Assembly: GCA_028554755.1 (NCBI GenBank) | Contig: JAPTOF010000011.1 | Span: 1,054,001 to 1,118,000 of the forward strand | Reading direction: 5' to 3' | DNA: 64,000 nt | Source: Cordia subcordata | Lineage: Eukaryota > Streptophyta > Magnoliopsida > Boraginales > Cordiaceae | Part shown: in pieces, positions 58,392 to 64,000 of the stretch | Numbering within the stretch: position 1 is the stretch's first letter | Layout of the letters: each line of letters begins with the position of its first letter | Notes under the pieces: generated by a model | The model's database searches: none | What the model saw: the letters and a program-made list of their open reading frames with translations, nothing else | Told to the model about the DNA's origin: nothing | Program-made: the position numbers and the translations under genes

Positions 58392-60756
58392 TCAGTCTTT
58401 AGGGATAGCTTTGATAAGTGCCTTAGACACCTATCTTTAATCTTTGACCAATGTATTGAGATGAACTTAGGGCCCATTTGGATTGGCTTTTTATCAAGGA
58501 AAAACACTTTTTTTCCTAAAAAAGTTACATTACATTTGCAATAATTATTTGATTTGGCTTCCAAAAAAATTGAAACTCTGAAAAAGCTCAAATACAGCTT
58601 TTTTTAAAAGCTAGAATTTTCAGCTTCTAAAAAAAACTATTTTTCAAAAGCTGTTAAAAAAAAGAACTTTTGAAAAAATCCAATCTAAACGGGCCTTTAA
58701 TGCTAAGTTAGGAGAACTCTAATTTCATGGTGCAGAGAGGCATAGTCATGGGTCATATAGTGCCTTCTAATAGTATTCAAGTTGACCCAGCTAAGATAGA
58801 GCTCATAGAGAGGTTGCCTATTCCTAGGTCTGTTAGAGATGTGAGATCTTTCCTAGGCCTTGTAGGGTTCTAATGTAGGTTTATTAAGGGTTTAAGCAAG
58901 ATTGCACATCCATTGTCTAGGCTTTTAGCGTAGGATGCTCTATTTGTGTTTGATGATGAGTACATTAGAGCGCTTAATAGGCTTAAGTCTTTTCTGTCCT
59001 CTTCTCCGATCATCCAGCTGCCTGATTACAGCCTTCCTTTTGAGATTATGTGTGATGCATCTGATTTCACCATAGGAGCTGTATTAGGATAGAAAAAGGA
59101 TAGGCTGGCCTATGTCATTTACTACACTAGTAAGACTTTGGATGAGCTTAGAAGAATTACACCATCACAAAGAAAAAGCTTCTAGCATTAGTATTTTCCC
59201 TTGTTAAGTTTAGGTCATACATCCTTTGGTCTAAGGTCACAGTTTACACCGATCATGCAACTTGGAGGTATCTTTTAGCTAAGCATGAGTCTAAGCCTCG
59301 CTTGATTAGGTGGATGCTCTTTCTTCAAGAATTTGACATTGAAATTAAGGATAAAAAGGATAATGAAATTTCAGTTGTCCATCATCTATCCTGTCTCATT
59401 CATGAGTCTGCTAACGATTCCATCCCCGTCCAAGATTTCTTTCCTAATGAGTAGTTGTTTGCTAGTTCTCACCACATAACATGGTATGCACGAATTATCT
59501 TGCCACAAGAAGGTTTCTCTCTCAATGGGAGAAGAGAGAGATAGGTTCTTAGCATAGGTTAGACACTTTTTTTGGGAGGACCTTTATCTCTTTAAGGTTT
59601 GTATGGATCAGGTGATTCACCGGCATATGACTGAAAGTGAGTATGAGAGCATATTGAGCATGTGTCTTGGATAGAAATGTGGTGGTCACTTTAGTGCTAA
59701 GAAGACAACAACTAAGGTCTTACAGAGTGGTTTTTTCTGGCCCACACTCTTGAGAGATGCCCAGGAGTTCTATAGGAGATGTGTTAGATATCACTAGTCT
59801 GGGCCCATTTCTTGGAGAGACATGATGCCTTTATCCGTTATTCTTTCTTGTGAATTATTTAATGTTTGGGGTATTTATTTCATGGGTCCATTTCCACCTT
59901 TCTTTGGGTACTAGTACATCTTAGTAGCTATAGATTATGTGTCTAAATGGGTGGTTGAGATGATTCCCACGCACACCAATGACCATAGGGTTGTGGTCAA
60001 GTTCATTAGGGGAAATATATTTGCTAGATTTTAAGTCCCTAGAATCTTTATTAGTGATAGTGGTCAACATTTTCACCATAGGACACTTGAAGCTTTGTTG
60101 AGGAAATGTCCAGATGTTGCTACCCCATATCACCTGCAAACTAATGGACAAGTTGAAGTGTCCAATAAGGAGATTAAATCCATCTTAGAGAAGACGGTTA
60201 GGTCGGATAGGAAAGATTGGTCTATTAGGTTTAGTGATGCTTTGTTGGCCTACCATACAGTGTTCAAGACTCTCATTGGTAAGTCTCCATATAGATTAGT
60301 GTATGGTAAGGCTTGCTACTTATTGTTGAGTTGGAGCGCAAAGGATATTGGGCCATCAAAGCCCTAAATTTTGATTTGGCAATAGCGTGTCAGAAGAGGA
60401 AGTTAGACCTCGCAGAGTTGGAAGAGCTTAGGTTTGAGGCATATGAGAATGCCAAGCTTTACAAAGAAAGGATGAAGAAAATGCATGATAGGCACATTCT
60501 TAGGAAGACTTTCTCTCCTACTAATATAGTTTGGTTGTTTAGTTCTTGTTTGAAGCTCTTTCTAGGAAAATTGAAGTCAAGATAGGATGATTCATATAAG
60601 GTGATTGAAGTATACCCTTCTAGAGCTGTGAAGATAAAGGATTTGAAGGAGAACCAAGAGATGACTGTGAATGGACAATGCCTGAAGCATGCATTTGACC
60701 TAAGCATGGCTCATGTGGAGATTATTGAGCTTCAGGATCCCATCTATGAAGAATGA
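58392..60756 (+). pseudogene. Q pol, right part: RT, RNase H, integrase
   Basis: It continues the RT of 24304-24767 right after the catalytic MDDF, then has RSFLGL, RNase H (CDASDFTIG, YTDHAT) and integrase (zinc region about 59560-59800, [29 protein letters not shown]). The end is at DPIYEE, stop 60754. It has many stops and frameshifts, for example TAG for TGG at about 58715 just after the MITE. It also lacks several residues in the integrase core, where the HKVATPYH segment of A1 is shortened. It is more decayed than T or A1, as fits an older layer. Confidence 0.88.
58470..58696. mobile_element. Tourist-like MITE (PIF/Harbinger type) in Q RT
   Basis: A 227-bp insert with terminal inverted repeats GGGCCCATTTGGATTGG and CCAATCTAAACGGGCCT, flanked by TTA (58467-58469 and 58697-58699). 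Removing it and one TTA keeps the RT reading frame. TTA target duplications and GGGCC-TTTGG ends are typical of Tourist elements moved by PIF/Harbinger transposases. It is A/T-run-rich inside and has no coding capacity. Confidence 0.85.
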
Positions 60757-62134
60757 TGAATTAGTGATCACTTGACTACTAGTATGGTGGTTAGCACTAC
60801 TAGGAGGCAACCTAGGTTAATTTTGGTAGTTTCATTCTTTGTTTTCATTTTCTTTTCATTTGTTTTCTTTTTAGGATTCTTAATTATTGATCCCCTATCC
60901 TGTTTCCCTTACAACACACCTTGTTTATCATTTACACATGCTAATGCAAGTTTGCATGGCAATGCTACTAATCTTTATGCTTTGTGAGTGTTTGTAGTTT
61001 GTTGAAAAATAGGATTAGTAGATGATTGATTAATCATTGGCATTGAAGTGCTTCAAAAGAACACAAGGTTGTATCTATCCTTTCTCCACTATCCCCCTCA
61101 TCTACCCCGTCACCACCTCCCTTACGTGCTTTATGATAGTTGTTTGCTTATGGTGTGGTTTTATTCTTTTTGCTTGAGGACAAGCAAAGTTTAGGTTTGG
61201 GGGGTGTGGGAGATTATTTCTCTCGTCTTATACTTTGTTTAAGGTAGATTTGCATTATTTTCATAAAAATGGTGAAATTATTTTCATTTTTTGTGCATAT
61301 AGAGTCATTTATCTCTTTATTGATTGGAGTATTGGCTCTTGTTTATTGACTTAATTGAGTGATGAGGATAAGCTTGTATTATGGGGAATGAATAGCGTGA
61401 AGGGAGAACCAGGACATTAAGGAGATGCCTTTTGAAAGCTACAGGGAGTAAGCAAATCTAAGAATGCACCCTGCGGCTACTTGACAACTTGGTTGGAAAT
61501 GTTGTTTCAAAAGAGTTGTTGATATAAGTTCCCCTTCCTTGATTGGTTCTTTTCTTTCTCATTTTGTTTATGTTATGTACTGAGAAAAAATGTAGAAAAA
61601 TGGCAAAGGCAAAAGTGAGGAAAAAAAGTGACAAAATGTGAAAAAGGAAAAAGGCACCAAAAAGTTGAAAAGTGAAGTATGTTGAATGAGTGTTAAGTGA
61701 CACAATGTCAACTTGGCACAAGTTTCTCTTTTTGTTCTTTCGTTGTATTGTGAATAAAGGTCTTATGTCAATTGTGAGTCGTTGTGATTGTACCTTCTTT
61801 CTTCTTGTATCTTTCAGTTTATGTGCATGTTAGAAGGCCAAGTTAGTTGAAAGGGCATGAAGTATCAACATTCCAAGTGCATGCATTAGAATCCTAAGTT
61901 TGTGGTGGTTCTAGTTAATAGGGAACTTCTCTTGAGGTGCGAGAATCCTTGTGAGTAAGGGGAGGATCCAAAAAAGGCTTGGAGATCCCTTTTATGAAAG
62001 AAATGACCCGATATACTTCTTAGATTCATTAAAATAGCAAGTCAATACTTTTGGCAACCCTCTCTACCTTTTTTTTAGATAAACATAGGATCAAACCCTC
62101 TCTACCTTTTTTTGAGATAAACATAGGATCAGTC
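60757..62134 (+). other. Q 3' non-coding region
   Basis: It contains the GCACTACTAGGAGGCAACC motif (about 60796), an internal hairpin and polypurine tract at 61170-61207, an A-rich tract at about 61580-61650, and a tandem duplication of about 37 bp (62058-62131). No gene is seen. Confidence 0.75.
62058..62131. repeat. Tandem duplication near the Q polypurine tract
   Basis: Two copies of a unit of about 37 bp containing CCCTCTCTACCTTTTTTT and GATAAACATAGGATCA, with one substitution and small T-run differences. No counterpart is seen in N1, T or A1. Confidence 0.85.
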
Positions 62135-62171
62135 TTGCTTGGGGATAAGCAAGGAGAAGGTTTGGATGTGT
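62135..62171 (+). promoter_or_regulatory. Q terminal polypurine tract with hairpin
   Basis: Hairpin TTGCTTGGGGATAAGCAA (62135-62152, one stem mismatch) and a purine-rich tract before the LTR, 965 nt from the internal copy at 61170. Confidence 0.75.
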
Positions 62172-63941
62172 TTATGTGTCTTGGTTTGTGCGTGGTTATT
62201 GATGCATTTCTATATGATATTTGAGGTGTTTTGTGCTTATTAGATAGCTTTAGTATGGTATAATACTATACTTGTGCATATGAGGATATAAATGTTCATA
62301 GTTGAGTTTATAGGTAAAATGCTATACTAAACGCTTAATTTTGTGCCTTAGGTGAGCCATAGGATAGAGAATGAGCTTGAACAAGGATGGATGATGAAAA
62401 ACAAAGATGTATGGGTCTTGGGATGAAGACCGAAAGCATGAAGGATGGTCAACCAACCACCACAGAGAGCATCAAGTTTTTATCAGTCAAGTTAGAAAGC
62501 TAGTCGATCAGCTTGGCCAACCGACTGAGCGCTGAAGCTGATTATAAAAGCCCAATTTTCAGCATTTTGAGGAGAACTTTATACACCCACTTCAACCCAG
62601 TTAAAAACCTAGCCTCCATCACTCTCACACACCTTACACATACTCATCCATATACATTTACACCTAGATTCAAGCTCTCTTTGGGAATCAAACACTTGGA
62701 ATTATAGATTAAAGTAAAAATTGTAAAGAGAAAGCTAAGCGTAGAAGGGAAGGTCCTATTTCTCCTTTTGTACTTAGTTTTTTCTATGATTGAGTAGACA
62801 TTTGGAGGGTGATTAAAGCTTGTATTATGGGTTAACCTTCTACTTTATTGTTATGGGATATTTGATGGATTAATATGCATGCTTGTTTTTAGTGTTGTCA
62901 ATGGCTATTTTCTTACATGTCTATGTGTTCCATGATATGCCTAAATGAAATAGCATATATATTTTGAGGCCTATTCGCTATTAATCACTTCTATATCTTT
63001 GTGTGAGCATATATATGTATTTAAATGAAGAATCCATGAAGTGGATAATGCATTCATACATGTCTATGTGTATGTTTACATGCCCTAATAGCAAAGCTAG
63101 CTTCAATAGCATACATGTTGGGTATTATTGCTTAATATGGTGTAATCTGTCTATGTGGTTATAGTTGAATATGTCTATGTATTCACAAATGCCAAACCCT
63201 AGAACATGCATGAATTTGTGTTTTAATGCTAAACTACTATTGTGATGAATGATTGATGATGCATAACTAAAGATTAGGCTTAATTTTCTTTGGCTTTAAA
63301 CCTAGTCGATAGGCTTCTAGCTAGTTTAATCAATCTTAGATAGACTAGGTCTTGGCTTTAAACCCTGCCAATAGTTTAGACACTAGGGTAAGATCAATCA
63401 ACATCACCTAGGAAACTAATTAGACTAACTCAAAAACCCTAGGTCATAAGGACCGCGCTATACTCAAGGGACAATCAATGTAGGGATAAACCTGCACCGA
63501 GGCCTAGTGAATAATAAGGTAGCTAATTAGGATCCTAGACAAGAGCACCCCTAAAATAATATCCATCAAGTAATCCTATAACAAAAGAGTCTTAGGTTAC
63601 CCATAATCAAGCGTAGGTCACCCTTAATACCCAATTTTGTGGTTGTTTGCCTTAGTTAGCATGTATCCCCTATTATCCATTCCATTTCCCTTAGTTTAGT
63701 TTCCCTTAGTTTGGATTTACTTCTCTTGAGCTCCATTCAATCTAAAACACCAAAAAAGATTAGTAGTTTAGGTTTTTTTTCATCTTTAGTGGCTCCCTAG
63801 AACACACGCCTTAGAGTCATACCCCGCTTTAGCCTCCCTGTGGAATACGACCCCACACTCGCACGCTATACTACCTAGACCCGTGTGCTTGGGGGCTAAC
63901 ATTTTAAGGCTTGATAGTGCTTTAAGATTATATTCGCATCA
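62172..63941 (+). repeat. 3' LTR of Q
   Basis: A 1770-bp LTR ending CGCATCA, followed by the TSD GTAAA. TATAAAAG is at 62543-62550. The U5 block CCTCCCTGTGG is at 63833-63843, and degenerate leader hairpins lie at about 63288 and 63352. Only remnants of the GGTC/GACC sites remain. Confidence 0.88.
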
Positions 63942-64000
63942 GTAAAACCGGTAGACGAAAAAACAATATAAATGTATGATTGGTAGTTTGCTATATCTTA
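63942..64000 (+). pseudogene. CopA pol resumes (RNase H side)
   Basis: After the duplicated GTAAA, the plus strand reads KPVDEK and, with one frameshift, MIGSLLYL. This is the copia segment expected directly after the fragment ending at 22631. It confirms that the intervening 41.3 kb was inserted into CopA. It runs off the window end. Confidence 0.85.

Larger units (their letters stand above)
22632..63941 (+). mobile_element. Q: Ty3/gypsy element carrying all nested inserts of the right half
   Basis: A plus-strand element inserted in CopA, flanked by GTAAA at 22627-22631 and 63942-63946. The 5' LTR is 22632-24303 (truncated) and the 3' LTR 62172-63941. Its RT is split by SV, 24304-24767 and 58392 onward. 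U5, primer site, gag and protease are deleted between 24303 and 24304. Without inserts Q is about 7.5 kb. It ends 41.3 kb long through SV, T, W, A1, CopB and a MITE. Confidence 0.88.

Noticed and set aside
58379..58591. Minus-strand ORF of 70 codons
   Set aside because: It lies across the MITE and the LTR border and has no support as a gene.
1..64000. Host genes, tRNA, rRNA or organelle DNA inserts
   Set aside because: All recognisable coding sequence is retroelement-derived, and I saw no tRNA cloverleaf, rRNA block or plastid gene. Short decayed pieces cannot be excluded.

Overview
The window is plant nuclear DNA, AT-rich, with no host gene, rRNA or tRNA gene that I can find. Almost every base belongs to LTR retrotransposons, as in heterochromatin of a large-genome flowering plant. 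Most are Ty3/gypsy elements of the Athila/Tat type: LTRs of 1.5-1.9 kb starting TGATGTG, a primer site complementary to tRNA-Asp, a DLGSS protease, an FMDDF reverse transcriptase and no chromodomain seen. Two Ty1/copia elements and one Tourist-like MITE are also present. Species cannot be named from this sequence. Element names below are mine.

Nesting, read from junctions and 5-bp target-site duplications (TSDs). The base layer is a Ty1/copia pol, CopA (+), seen at 21614-22631 and again at 63947-64000. On its left lies element Y (-), whose 5' LTR (18322-21613) holds a solo LTR (19180-20555, TSD AACAC). The gag start of Y is cut by element X (-, LTR 15589-17251). The gag of X is cut by G1 (-, 84-15152, TSD GGATT). 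G1 is cut by N1 (+, 4206-11058).

On the right, CopA is split by Q (+, 22632-63941, TSD GTAAA, 41.3 kb including its inserts). The RT of Q is split by SV (-, 24768-58391, TSD TTAAT/TCAGT). The left LTR of SV is split by T (-, 25025-34699, TSD CTAAT). Its right LTR is split by W (-, right end 56636). The 5' LTR of W is split by A1 (+, 43763-54930, TSD TGTCC), the most complete autonomous copy. A 5'-truncated copia, CopB (+, about 36800-41223), sits at the scar of a large deletion joining SV and W.

Coding content falls into two classes. A1, T and Q carry or once carried gag, protease, RT, RNase H and integrase. G1 has gag and protease but no polymerase. N1 and W instead carry a shared, unrecognised ORF of about 670 codons with a CCHC zinc knuckle near its N-terminus. 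The pol-less elements keep primer site, polypurine tract and LTR ends like the autonomous ones, so they probably moved in trans. All pol and gag genes here are broken, mostly by C-to-T stops such as CAG to TAG.

The most unusual signals are non-coding and shared between LTR families: arrays of a 20-nt hairpin with compensatory stem changes in the transcribed leader, palindrome arrays built from GGTC and GACC upstream of the TATA box, and a duplicated hairpin plus polypurine tract with 936-965 nt spacing at the 3' end.
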